A stretch of 64,000 bases of DNA from Cladopsammia gracilis (taxonomy: Eukaryota; Cnidaria; Anthozoa; Scleractinia; Dendrophylliidae). The stretch's first letter is position 1. Each line of letters begins with the position of its first letter. The stretch covers positions 538,501-602,500 of the forward strand of contig JAJGOT010000463.1 of assembly GCA_022457155.1 (NCBI GenBank), written 5' to 3'. A model generated the notes under the pieces. It had not been told where the DNA came from, searched no databases, and saw nothing but the letters and a program-made list of their open reading frames with translations. Positions 36,242 to 47,234 of the stretch are shown in pieces. The position numbers and the translations under genes are program-made.

Positions 36242-37190
36242 TTGTCTCTGACGTTGACATCTCGATATATCCCTCCTAAAAAAAACAGCAAAATAAAAAG
36301 CATACATATGCCCTATTTGGTTCCTTTTCCAGAGATGGTTGCTCAAAACATTCTGTTGTCAAGCCCCAAAGCTTCTGAGCAGTTGCAGGTTCACAACACT
36401 CCATGTGACGAACAAATCCACACGGAGTATCAAGAAGTGAAGACCCACGGCGATTTGAAAAGGACCACTCAGAAGACATTGGACTCTCAACAACAAGAAT
36501 TAATCATCTAAAGAAAAATGGATAGATTCTGCATGTACCGGAGCACACATTACATAACACAAAAGGAACAAAGAACGACAACAATACAAATGCAAAACAA
36601 GACCTCACAAACAATAGAAGACCATGGATACCGGTACATGCAGAAAGACCCGAAAAATGGGAGAAAGTCAACAAGCCAAAATTAAAGCCGTAAAGGTAAG
36701 CCTAGTAGAAGAACAGGAAAAGATCATTGCTCTTGAAAATTATTCGAGAGAAAATTTGAGGTTTATGAACATTCAGGAGCAAAGAGATGAAAACTGTGTA
36801 AACATTGTTTATGATATCATAGAAAACGAGATGGATATCGAGGTTGACAACATTCAATTCCTGCGCATCGCGTCCGAAAACTACAAGAGACCGGAGACAC
36901 AACCTGCGGCCTCTCATCGTTCATTTCGTGTGTGGAGAAGATTGAGATGCAGTCTTCTATGCCAAGAACTGCTTGAAACGTCTAAACGTTTTAAAAACAC
37001 TTATATTACCCAAGATTACACCCAAGCGATTCAGAAAGAAAGAAAAACTCTTGTAAAAGCTATGTTCCCCACAAAGGAAAAAGGTATGACCGCTAAAGTG
37101 GTGGACAGAAAGTTAATTATTAATAATGAAACTTTTCACATAGGGAACATCCCAGACGATCTTAAACCTGCACCGGAACCAGCCCGTTAA
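36242..37190 (+). pseudogene. LINE B ORF1 remnant
   Basis: The frame from 36624 has the ORF1 hallmarks seen in LINE A: EEQEKIIALENYSRENLRFM, then NIQFLRIA at the RRM, then after a frame change TYITQDYTQAIQKERKTLVK and a C-terminus RKLIINNETFHIGNIPDDLK. Part of the N-terminal helical region is at 36242-36511. Missing and substituted residues (YSRENL for YSRRENL, and the disrupted stretch 36890-36960) show decay. The matching ORF2 is at 40168, almost 3 kb away with DUF7869-like exons between, so these may be two copies. Confidence 0.65.
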
Positions 37191-37191
37191 T

Positions 37192-38650
37192 AACCTTTAG
37201 ACAAAATTATCCAATTTTTCCTGTATAGTAGTGTATTATCAGGTTTAAAAACTCGAGGCCAAGCCGAGAGTTTTTTACACCTGATAATACACGTGCTGCG
37301 AGTTTTTTGAACGGCTTCAAAAACATTCTTTCAAAAGCGTGTCCCTTCGGAATTAAAACAATTGCGCTTTTGTGCAAAGAGGAAATTAGCATACGAGAAA
37401 AACAAGTAGACTAGACTGATTAGCATACAACATATGTGCCACGTCTTCGACAAAGTGACCATTGCTTCCCGGCTCCTGTCGAAAGTTTTGGGATTTTATA
37501 GTTCTGAGGGAAAACATCTACTGAAAAATGCTATACTAAGTTGTCAGGTAGGTAGATAAAACGGCTGACAATTTTTTTTCAGAGGTAGAGAACGATTAGA
37601 AATAAGCAGCTTGCATCTGCGAACCAGTCGCTTACCTGGCAATTCACACGAGGGCGCTGGTGTCATTCAAATAACGGCTCACTTGTTAAACTGTTGGTTG
37701 TTTATTTTGTTGAGAAAATTCCAAATAGAATGGCGAAAAAACCAGATTTCGTAAAACAGTACTGCAAAAAATATTAAAGTCACCATTTGTTGCACTAAGA
37801 ATCCTGAACAATTACTACCCATATCAGTAATCTTTATATAAAGATTACGTGTGATCTTAATATAAATATCACGGTCATTTTAAAATCATTCTCATTAAAA
37901 ATTCAGCGATAATTGCATTGTTTGCCCATTCAGCCCCGAACTTCCTTGTGACTGAAATCAAAGCCGCCACCAGGCTTTTCATAATGACCGTAGATTACCA
38001 GGTATAAAGGCTCATACATGTGATCGATTTGCGTCGTGTGATTGGCTGATATGCTCATGAATTATTAATGAGTTTTTGAATGTGCGAGAAACATCACTAG
38101 CTTTATCAAAATGCCTGGCTCCCTGCTTTCTTGCATCACATACGCTTAACAGGCAAAAAACCCTTGGCTGCTGCCTTTGTCTTTCAAAGACCTAAGTTTT
38201 AGTTTTGTGTCTGTTAATATGTTCTGGTTGTTTTTGTGTTCAGTGTTTTCAGTTATGCTAATGCACGCTTACGTCTACATGTTTGAGTATGAAATTTCCA
38301 TAAGGTAGAGCGTAAGATTCGAGAATTTTGTTATAGTTAAAAAATTTTCACCGAAGTGGAGGTGAATAATTGTTTTAGTATATACCACACAAGCTGAATA
38401 ACTATCGGACTTAGTCTAAAACTTACTTTATTTTTTGACAATATACCAACCAATTGTCGGAAATTTCTCTTCTGCTGCTCGGAGGTGAATAGTACTTTGC
38501 TATCACTCACCTCCGAGTTAACCAATCAGAACACGCAAAAAGCACTTTTCACTTGTGTGGTATACATATATGCTAATAGGCGTGCCGATGACTAATCGCG
38601 ATCGAGAATTTTGTTATTTATACGATTGCTGTTTAAATTGTATTTATTCT
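37192..38650. other. Spacer with two inverted repeats
   Basis: A hairpin at 37229-37291 has arms TGTATTATCAGGTTTAAAAA and its near complement. A looser inverted repeat at 38378-38571 pairs TATACCACACAAG with CTTGTGTGGTATA and includes two GAGGTGA motifs. Both may be small MITEs. There is no coding sequence. Confidence 0.45.
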
Positions 38651-38834
38651 TACCGGAACCAAGCCATCTCCACGCCCAAAGGCCTCGCTGAGCTGCACGT
38701 TTGCGTTATCTTCTGGACGCTTTCTGTTACGTAACTCGTCTACAATCCATTGCTGATCGCTGCAGGTCAGATAGCTGAGTTCTTTCTTGTGATATTTAGC
38801 TCCTTCTATATGGAAATACACCATTAGAGATAAA

Positions 38835-39029
38835 CAATAGGCCATTTCCGAGTTACCTTTTGCCTTTGCTTCAAAACGACTCCAGGTGCACTATATTTCA
38901 AATGAAAGAGTCTTACTCACAAGTTCATTTTCATGCAAATCGAATTCATTTTCATAAGGAAGGTTGTGCACCTGGACTCGTTTTGAAGCAGACGCAAGAC
39001 GCAAAAGGCAACTCGACAATGGCCTATTG
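38835..39029. mobile_element. 195-bp palindromic MITE
   Basis: Ends CAATAGGCCATTTCCGAGTT and its inverted partner (AACTCGACAATGGCCTATTG), with inner TTGCTTCAAAACGA arms. It lies in the intron between two DUF7869-like exons. Its superfamily cannot be told from the sequence. Confidence 0.75.
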
Positions 39030-40167
39030 GCGTTGAATGTACAGCATTGATTTTCGGTCACCACCTGCTGGAGTTACACTTTCCTTCATGAAAAATAAGA
39101 GTAAAATTACAGGCGGCGAGCGAATGTGGCGGTAATATTCGCATTCTGGATAAACACTGTATCTCGTAATCTATAATGTCACAGTGTCATGTACTGCAAA
39201 TCTAAATTTCCTGTATCCTCTTTCTTCTAACCGGCCTATAGTTTTATAAAATATGTGTATTTTCCTCATTTTAAATTTAAACTTGATGAATTCCCGATTC
39301 GTAATGAAATACAAGGCAATCGCTGTTTGCTTCATGCTGTGATGGCTAATAACAACATTTACGCACCATCCCCAGTATTGTACACTATCTCCTCGACATC
39401 TTTGTGCGCTTCCGCCACTTTCTCTTCATTTTCTATGAAGGTCAGCCACTCCGTCTTTTCGTCGTTTTTAAAGACACCGTTTGTAACACACTTGTCTACC
39501 ATGCTTCGAAGTTTACTGAGGTCTACTATGCTGTAGTTAGGTTTGACTAACTCGGGAACTCCTTGAGGGAGAGTATCCAAAAGAACGAGAGGTTCGTACT
39601 CCGCAGATTCCCATTTCGTAGTGCACCATGCTTTGAAGTGGAGAACAGCTTTTCCGTCTTCATTTCTTGTGAAGACAAAGCTATGGAAGCTGTTTAAACC
39701 ATGTACTTGCTTCATATGAGGGAGTAACCACTCTCTTACTGCGTACAAATGCGGCATCATGGCATACTGTGCCTGTGCTCCTGCCTTAGTTGTTTCCCCT
39801 TGCGCTTGTTTTTTGTAACAACGCCGGATTATTCTCAGAAGGTCTTGAGGGGTTAGGCAGCCAGATTTCTCAGTGGCGACTGAATTTCGTGAAAACAACT
39901 GCTCCACGTCGATATGGGTGTGTCCAACGGGCAAAAATGATACCTCAATCTAAAGGTGATAAATGTATTGGTACCGTAAAAAATTATCCAAGAGAAACGA
40001 ATAAAAAAGCAATCTAGAACAACGGAGGCATTAAATCTAGCTCCAAGAATCAGAACTCTACCGCGGAATGTTACTACGGAGCTAAGAATAATTGCAACAA
40101 GCCATATATTGCGTTATTCCAATTCACTTCCTATTGTGAACACCTTTCAGCTACCAAAGGCCAATTC

Positions 40168-41726
40168 ATGGATGAATTAGTGATTTGTTCATTAAACGTG
40201 AGGGACTATCTAACACCTTGAAAAGGCATGAAATATTTCGATGGCTGAAAATAAAAAAAATGAAATGTCTTGTTACAAGACGTTCATTGTTCCAAAGATA
40301 AAGAAACTCTGGGCTTCAGAATGGGGTTATTCAGCCATATTTATAGCCTCTCTAACGCTAGTGCTGGAGTGAGCATACTTTTTAACAACAATTTTTCCTT
40401 TCAGATTCTGAAAACTATGTCTGATCAACCATCAACCTTAACCATCTACTTACTTTTTCATGTGAAGAAATATTGGGAGGCGATTTCAACTTCGTTTTGG
40501 ATGTACTAAAAGACAAAAAATGGTGGGAATCTCATGACACACAGAAAGTCTTTACGAAAAGTTAAATATATCGTTGATTCCTTAGATCTGGTAGACATTT
40601 GGCGTATGCTCAACCTGAGAAAACGAACATTCACCTGAAGAAAAACCCGGAAATACAATGTCACTTAGACTTTTTCCTGATTAGCTCTAGTTTAGTAACT
40701 GCTGTGACAAATGCAGACATGTTGCCGGACTTCAAAATGGACCATTCTCTTATAACACTGCATCTAACGAATAATGCAAACCCTTGGGGACCAGGCTTCT
40801 GGAAGCTAAATACTTCCTTTCTGTCTGATGAGGAATATATCGACCTAATTTAAAAGACAATCAATGTAGTAGCAAATGAGTACCAAAACAATAATGAAGT
40901 GAATGCCACTCTCTTATGGGACACCATGAAAATGAAGATTCGTTCCAGCTCGCTACAATACGTAAAAATAAAGAAAGCTAAAATGAAGTCGTGGGAAGAG
41001 TCCTTAGAAAATGATATCTTAGCCTTACAAAAAAAGCTAGCTGAGAACAATTTATCGGAAATAGAAAAGAATCAATTAATAGATGAACTAGCCAAGAAAA
41101 AACTTCAAAGAGAAGAAATGTCTAAATGTAACACGAAAGGTGCTATTATACGATCCAAAGTGCGTTGTACAATGATGAAGAAAAAAATATTTTCCAGGTC
41201 TAAAAATACTATCAAAAGCCTAAAATTGCCAGAAAATGAAATCGTTGCTAAGGACGACGAAATTTAAAAGAGACAATTCTTTTTATAAAAAAATGTATTC
41301 TTCAACTGTTCAACAAATGAATAACCTTTATGATAACCTGTTCTTCCTGGAGGGAAACCCTTCAATACTTAATGAACAAGAACAAAAAGAATGCGGAGGC
41401 CCCTGGGAAAGCCTAAAATCCGTGCACTCAAATAAAAGCCCAGGAAGTGACGGATTACCGGCTGAGTTCTATAAAGTATTTTGGATGGAAATCCACCCAT
41501 ACATTCTGAATGTCTTGAACTGTGCGTATAGGGAAGGCCTCCTATCAGTTAGCAAAAGAAGAGGAATGATTACCTTAATTCCAAAAAAAATAAACCTGCA
41601 AATCTCTTGAAAAATTGGCGGCCAATCACTCTTAATTGCGATTATAAAATTGCTTCTAAATGTATTGCGAGAAGAGTACAAAAGTTTTTGCCAAAGCTAA
41701 TCAACAATGATCAAACTGGCTTCTTA
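40168..41726 (+). pseudogene. LINE B ORF2, 5' part (endonuclease and start of reverse transcriptase)
   Basis: ATG 40168 opens with LVICSLNV, then a decayed endonuclease: KTLRLQDVHC-like and FNNNFSFQI stretches, then NPEIQCHLDFFLIS, FKMDHSLI and a WKLNTSFLSD spacer. A helical linker (WEESLENDILALQKKLAENN) and the start of the polymerase follow: SPGSDGLPAEFYKVFW, KRRGMITLIPKK, NWRPITLNCDYKIASK, NNDQTGFLK. Many frameshifts and stops separate these. The copy breaks off at about 41726, where the inverted-arm block begins, and resumes at 48746 beyond the active-site region. Confidence 0.75.
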
Positions 41727-41734
41727 AAAAAACA

Positions 41735-42510
41735 GATTTCATTTTTATTCTTTCCAACTAAATCAAAATCGAAAATCGACACTGATTTATCTAAAATTTA
41801 TCTGTATCAAAACATAAAGTCTTGGTTCCCTATAAACTTTTTCAATCAAATGGATCTAAAACACATCATATCGTGACTGACAAATCAGAAATCAAAAATT
41901 GACAAAAATACCCTCGAGGGGAGGGCAGGGATAAATGTCCATATGTTAGGCTCGGTTACTAAGTAAACAAAGATGGCGGCCAAGGAATGCCTCTCAATCC
42001 AAACAGAAGAGCTCTGCAATCATAGCTATGGGACCAAAACCTTTCCAGATGCACTGTTCTGCCGTGGTCAGGCTGCAGAGATATTTCTGGAGACTTATCA
42101 AATATTAAAATGCCAAGAACAACCAAAACGGTGAATTTGTCTGGGTCCTCTAGATCTGAGTCTCCCCAATTATACTGTACTTGAAGCTAGGGAAGAACCC
42201 AAATCATAATAATTAAATATAGCGTTCTTCCTGTTACCTTTGAATACTATTGTCTTTATAATGTCCCCCCCCCCTTTTTTTAGGCGATCTGGCGTATAAT
42301 TACTTTATGGAAGAAAAGAATCGAATTATATACATGTAAGTCTATATACTAGCCTGTAAAGAGGCTCCTTTTGGGGGGTATATTAAATATATTGGGTTGA
42401 ACATGGAGCCTGTTGACAGGCTACGTCTATACCAATAAGGCGGATCATTTTATGACGTCATTGTTTACATATTGTGACCTCATTGTTTGCTCCATAATAA
42501 ACATAAGTAA
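41735..42510 (+). repeat. Left arm of a long inverted repeat
   Basis: This segment is the diverged inverse of 47235-48625. Shared blocks include CTCGAGGGGAGGGCAGGGAT, ACAAAGATGGCGGCCAAGGA, CAGATCGCC/GGCGATCTGG and ACGTCTATACCAATAAGGCG. The outer edges abut the two halves of LINE B ORF2. No gene is present. Confidence 0.75.
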
Positions 42511-42974
42511 TGAATGGGTTACTGTGTTCTCCTGGAGCTCTCGGGAGTCAAAGTGGTGTTATTTGGCCCAGATTTAACTGAATTTTTTATTCTTTCTCAA
42601 AATCACCACAGATTATCATATACATTGTACTCATATTTTTTAATTAATTTCATCTTAATAGGAAACAGAAACCAACGCAACGTGCATGAACAACAATGGG
42701 ATAGACAAAATGGACTTAAAACCTTTATCTGTAAACTAGTTATGGTGGTGATGTACTTTTCAGTTATTGTGAATGAGAGAAATTTATATTTAATTTACTT
42801 TAAGTCAGTCTACAATGTCTATAAATATGTAATGTTAAATAACAATGTAAACTGTATGTTTAAAACCAAAACACTCATAGTTATCAGTAAATCTACCACT
42901 TAAGGTAGACATTTAAATAAGGAAACAGTAGTCTTCCAGTAAGAAGTAATTATTCTGGTACTATAGCGAAACTT

Positions 42975-43500
42975 CACTTTTCTGGCAGGGTCTCGGAAAA
43001 TGGTTTCATGAAAAGTATTTAACGCCAGGAATTGATACTTTATCCTTGGCTATAATACTAGGTCTGAGAACAGATATTCTTTCCCACACACAACAATACT
43101 TCCACTTTCTTGTCGCTAGATATTTTATCTAGACTTGTAAAATGCAAGAGAAAATCCCAAACATAGAAGGGTTTCCAAGTTTCCTGGCATCTTTCAGCGA
43201 TTTTTTTTTTTAAAAAAATACCTCTTCAAATCGTTAAACCATTTATTGTAAAAGTAAGTTTTTTAAACAAGCTTTAAAAGAAAAGATGAATGGAACACTA
43301 CAACTGGTTCTTTAAAATATTTAAACTGACGATATATAAGTAATGTAACTAGAGTGTTGTATTGCAACATTGAATATTGAATTGTACATATTGTATATAA
43401 GAATAGCATTGTATTGTAAGTAGTGTGCGTATTGTATTTTAAGTAGAGTATTGTATTGCAAGTAATGTAAATATTGCACTGTAAGTAGCGTAAATACACC
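42975..43500 (+). pseudogene. LINE ORF2 extreme C-terminus and 3' tail
   Basis: The frame reads LGKWFHEKYLTPGIDTLS, LAIILGLRTDIL and FHFLVARYFI with a stop, aligning with the last 80 residues of LINE A. The GTAATGTAA/GTAAGTA repeat tail follows (about 43330-43500). It lies inside the inverted-arm block. Only the end of the protein remains. Confidence 0.7.
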
Positions 43501-44289
43501 AAATTGAAGAAACGTTGTCGGGTGAAAAGCATAAACCATGAACGATGCGACCCAAAGGCTTACTGGGAAGTTGGAAAATTTAATCTTCGTCTGTGGCAGA
43601 ATATACATTATATTAACACAGGATGCATAAATCATGCTCTAAAATGTCTCAAACTAAGAAAACATCTTGATTATCAAAAAATAGAATATTACTAGCTTGC
43701 CAATGCTGCCTATCCAGAATCCCATTCGGTCCCATCGTTCATTGTTTGTGCTTGTCACGAGTCAACGTTTCTTCAATTTGGTGTATTGCAATTAAATGCG
43801 AATATCACGTTAGAAAAAAGGAAGTAATCATTTAGCCTACATATGTAGCATGATTCATGAGACAACTTAACATAAAATCCTAGAAGAACAATTTAAAATA
43901 AAAAAATAGGAAAAAAATGCTACTCTGCTCATCAGTAATGAGATATTTTAATAATTGTACCCGAACATATATAAATAAGGCTAGTTATATTATAAGGAAC
44001 AGCCTTTTTCACATAACAAATGTAAATTATAAATCATAATTTTAAAAATAAAAATGTCATTATATTGCAAGAACAGCAGTTTGCAAAGTTTGTTTTACAA
44101 AATGTGAAATGCATCTTCTTGGACATTATAACTAATTAAACTATTATTGCACTTATGAATACTCTGAAATGAAATGAATATAGCATATAATGACATCCAT
44201 CAAATTGATTAAAAACAGTACTTATATTTGAGATCTCTCTATAGTGAAATGGCCCTCCTGAAATTAGTTAAGTCATTATTTACTACTTC
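43501..44289. other. Spacer without recognised gene
   Basis: AT-rich sequence between the LINE tail and the Penelope-like element. I see no gene, no clear repeat and no MITE in it. Confidence 0.5.
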
Positions 44290-44331
44290 ATAAAAAATGT
44301 CTTTTTTTGCTATAAAAATTAGCGATAAAAA

Positions 44332-44375
44332 ATCACGACGTTTCGACCTCTCCGAGGTCATTTTCAAGTGGATGT
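44332..44375 (-). other. Hammerhead-like motif in the Penelope end, copy 1 (degenerate)
   Basis: On the minus strand CCACTTGAAAATGACCTCGG is followed by a short hairpin and GTCGAAACGTCGTGATT. Penelope ends commonly carry hammerhead ribozymes with CTGATGA, a stem and GAAAC. The GAAAC half and the stem are present, but the CTGATGA half is altered, so catalysis is doubtful. Confidence 0.4.
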
Positions 44376-44606
44376 AAAAATATAAGAATGTAGAGAACGC
44401 TAAAATGTGGTAAAATATGTAAATATAGGTGATAAAAATTACATAAAAACAATTAAACTAATAAATAAAACCAAGCGTTAAAGGACTTTCTAAACAAATA
44501 ACTTAGCGCGGATTGAGTCGCACTGTTTGTTCAGTGTTGGCTTGAGTTCTTTGATAAAAAGCATTTCAAAAATTTATTCTGGCACTTCTTTAAAATCTTA
44601 AAAACT

Positions 44607-45942
44607 TCACGCAATGTCATTCAAGTCCATATCATGTTGCTGTCTGAGGTGGTTTCCGACTGCCGACCCCTTGTGTTCTTCAATGCGTTGATGTAAGTGT
44701 CGGCATGTGTAGCCGACATAACCTGCATCACACAGATCACACTGGAAATGGTATACAACGCATTGTTGATTCACAAGGGGCGGCTTGTCTTCCTTCACTT
44801 TGATTTCGTCCTTAATCTTTCGACTGGTGTACACAGGACTAATTTCTGCATTTATCTTGCGGCTGAGGTCTCTAAGTTGTCTTCTAACTGAGTCAGCAGA
44901 TTTCTGGTCTTTGAATGGGAGCACGATTCTGATTGGATCTTGACCCTTCTCAGACTCTTGTTGTTTTGCATGTTGATCATCAGATATCTTTCCATCAGTG
45001 AATTGCCGGATGGTGGACTGCACGAGCTTGTCCGGGTAGCGCAGTCTTGAGAATATCTCTTTCAGGCGTTCACATTCCTCATGGAAAAGCTGCCATGTAG
45101 AAGAGAGTTAAACGCACGGTTAAGCATGGTATTTAGTAGTGAACGTTTATATTTCCCATCCACGTGGCTTTGGTAATGTAACAGTAGCCCAGTGTCTGTT
45201 GGCTTCCTGTACACCTTCGTGTCCAGCCGGCATCCATTCTTGATGATTTCAATCCGAGAAAGGGAAGCTTGCTATTTTCTTCGAGCTCCATTGTGAAAGC
45301 AATGGAAGGGTGACTGCTGTTCAATGTCGATAGAAATTGATTCAACATCAGGCATTGTGCAGAGTGTGTCATCTACATAGCGTTTGTAGAACGCAGGCAA
45401 TTTGTTTTGGGCTTCCAGTTGTCCCTTGATGTTACACATGAAAGCGTTGGCCATCAGCGGTCCCAGTGCAGACCCCATGGCAACGCCATCCACCTGTTCG
45501 TACAGGTTTCCTTCGTACTGGAAAAGCTGATTTTGGCAATTCTCAGCAGTTCTATCAAGTCCGATTTCGCGATGTTGAGATTGTGCTCTTTGTTGAACCA
45601 GTCATTCTCAAAGGCTCTTTCTGCGATGATTTCGATGGTCTCATTCACAGCTACATTTGTGAAAAGTGCAGATACATCATACGACACCAAGATGTCATGG
45701 TCGTTGATTTCTTTCTCATGAAGTTCGTCAGCAAATAGGAAGATGTCACTGACCGTGTGGTCGTTGACGGACAAGGGTTTCAGCTTTTCGTCTAACCACT
45801 TTGCAAGCTTGTAATTATACGTTCCAGTGGCTGATAGTATTGGACGCATGGCTAGTTTCTTCTTATGGGTTTTTGGTAGACCGTAGAGATGGGCAAGTCT
45901 CGAACCCTTCTGGATAACGGAATCGGCTATGTTCTTGGGCAA
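44607..45942 (-). pseudogene. Penelope-type reverse transcriptase and GIY-YIG endonuclease
   Basis: From the N-terminal side: GSRLAHLYGLPKTHK, MRPILSATGTYNYKLAKWLD, then the first catalytic motif SYDVSALFTNVAV, the GVAMGSALGPLMANAFM motif and the active-site YKRYVDDTLC. After two frame changes comes the linker, then the endonuclease (45023-44607): CVVYHFQCDLCDAGYVGYTC, the variant GIY-YIG core, followed by RHLHQRIEEHKGSAVGNHL. Reverse transcription primed at an endonuclease nick is the family's mode. The N-terminal region is missing and at least two frameshifts are present (45493-45272 and 45372-45133 frames), so it is inactive. Confidence 0.8.
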
Positions 45943-46139
45943 GATTGCGTCATGTAGCAGCTGCCGTAAGATCTAACCCAATTGGATGGATACAATGAAC
46001 GAGAAACAATAGAAATAAAACAATTGAACGAGTCGACAATGAAAACTATTGTTTGTTTTAACCAATCTCGACAGATCTTCCGAGCAGCTGCTACACTACC
46101 GGATCCTTTGCACAACCGAGGACAATTCCTTCTCCTTCT

Positions 46140-46771
46140 GAAGTAATGGATGGTAGTGCTTCGGAGTACACCAGTCGAAAGATTAAGTACGAAATCAAAG
46201 TGAAGGAAGACAAGCCGCCCCTTGTGAATCAACAATGCGTTGTATACCATTTCCAGTGTGATCTGTGTGATGCAGGTTATGTCGGCTACACATGCTGACA
46301 CTTACATCAACGCATTGAAGAACACAAGGGGTCGGCAGTCGGAAACCACCTCAGACAGCAACATGATATGGACTTGAATGACATTGCGCGAAGTTTTAAG
46401 ATTTTAAAGAAGTGCCAGAACAAATTTGATTGTCTTATTTTTGAAATGCTTTTTATCAAAGAACTCAAGCCAACACTGAACAAACAGTGCGACTCAATCC
46501 GTGCTAAGTTATTTGTTTAGAAAGTCCTTTAACGCTTGGTTTTATTTATTTATTAGTTTAATTGTTTTTATGTAATTTTTATCACCTATATTTACATATT
46601 TTACCACATTTTAGCGTTCTCTACATTCTTATATTTTTATACTGTAATATATTTATGCTAATTCTGTATTTTTACATCCACTTGAAAATGACCTCGGACG
46701 AGGTCGAAACGTCGTGATTTTTTATCGCTAATTTTTATAGCAAAATCTTTTACTAAAAACTACTCATTCGG
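46140..46771 (+). pseudogene. Inverted partial copy of the Penelope GIY-YIG region and 3' end
   Basis: The plus strand repeats KVKEDKPPLVNQQCVVYHF and CDAGYVGYTC, then a TGA replaces the Arg of the other copy, then HLHQRIEEHKGSAVGNHL. It continues to a proper C-terminus (KELKPTLNKQCDSIRAKLFV) at about 46520 and the same terminal 250 bp. Its hammerhead-like motif is at 46681-46718 (GACCTCGGACGAGGTCGAAA). Confidence 0.75.
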
Positions 46772-46783
46772 ATAAAAAATGTC

Positions 46784-47234
46784 AATGAGATTAGGAAAAT
46801 TGATATTGAATTCATTTGAGTGTCTTGAAGCTATTATGTCTTGGCCACTTAAAGGGTCAGTGCCAAACTTTGGCCAGAAGGTTAGCTGTCCCCCTCTATC
46901 TTCATAGTACTTTACGGCTTCATTTCTTGTTGGGACTAGTCCCTAAGTAATGGGTTCTATTTTCTAATTTTGGGCCTGTAAATCGTTTGGTGTGCCTTTT
47001 CCTGCAATACAGAAATACAAGGCTCAGCAAAAAAAGCTCTAAATATCTCCAACTTTTCTAAATACATGTATCTTCGCATTTTCTAAATATCCTGGAAACT
47101 TCTAAAAATTTTAAAAAAATATCAAAATTTTTGTAGCTAGGCCTAGTCAGGTATCTAATGCAGCTGGATTGTGTTTTTAAGTTGTTCCAGTTTTAAAGTA
47201 AACAAAGTGCAAAAAAAACTGATGACAAACAGGT
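46784..47234. other. Spacer inside the inverted-arm block
   Basis: No gene or repeat recognised. It is AT-rich with short homopolymer runs. Confidence 0.5.

Larger units (their letters stand above)
35770..39949 (-). pseudogene. Multi-exon DUF7869-like gene broken by the gypsy copy
   Basis: Exon 39949-39367 follows an acceptor (CACCTTTAG) and reads LPVGHTHIDVEQLFSR, the conserved start of DUF7869, a domain of unknown function often found in mobile-element-like proteins. A further exon, 38802-38654, reads YHKKELSYLTCSDQQW and ends at a strong donor (CCG|GTAAGA). Exons 36275-36176 (DKIAQERIRKRVAALQKKHD) and 35954 to about 35770 (EEKIVEMTRRINEREKWYLL) join in phase as a coiled coil, and the last is cut by the gypsy fragment. 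The 38654-to-36275 join is out of phase, so an exon is missing or lost. LINE ORF1 remains lie in that interval. Domain assignment is from memory of the conserved motif. No 5' exons were found upstream of 39949. Confidence 0.5.
44302..46771 (-). mobile_element. Penelope-like element with inverted end copies
   Basis: ATAAAAAATGTC flanks both sides (44290-44301, 46772-46783), a plausible 12-bp target duplication. A main part in minus orientation (45942-44302) encodes a reverse-transcriptase core and a GIY-YIG endonuclease. A second, partial copy of the 3' part lies in opposite orientation (about 46140-46771), so the element begins and ends with inverted copies of the same 250 bp (GCGATAAAAAATCACGACGT). 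Such inverted pseudo-LTR arrangements are known for Penelope elements. It sits in the inverted-arm block. Confidence 0.8.

Noticed and set aside
43330..43500. GTAATGTAA repeats as a CRISPR-like or satellite array
   Set aside because: The same irregular repeats follow the ends of LINE A and LINE D, so they are the LINE 3' region.
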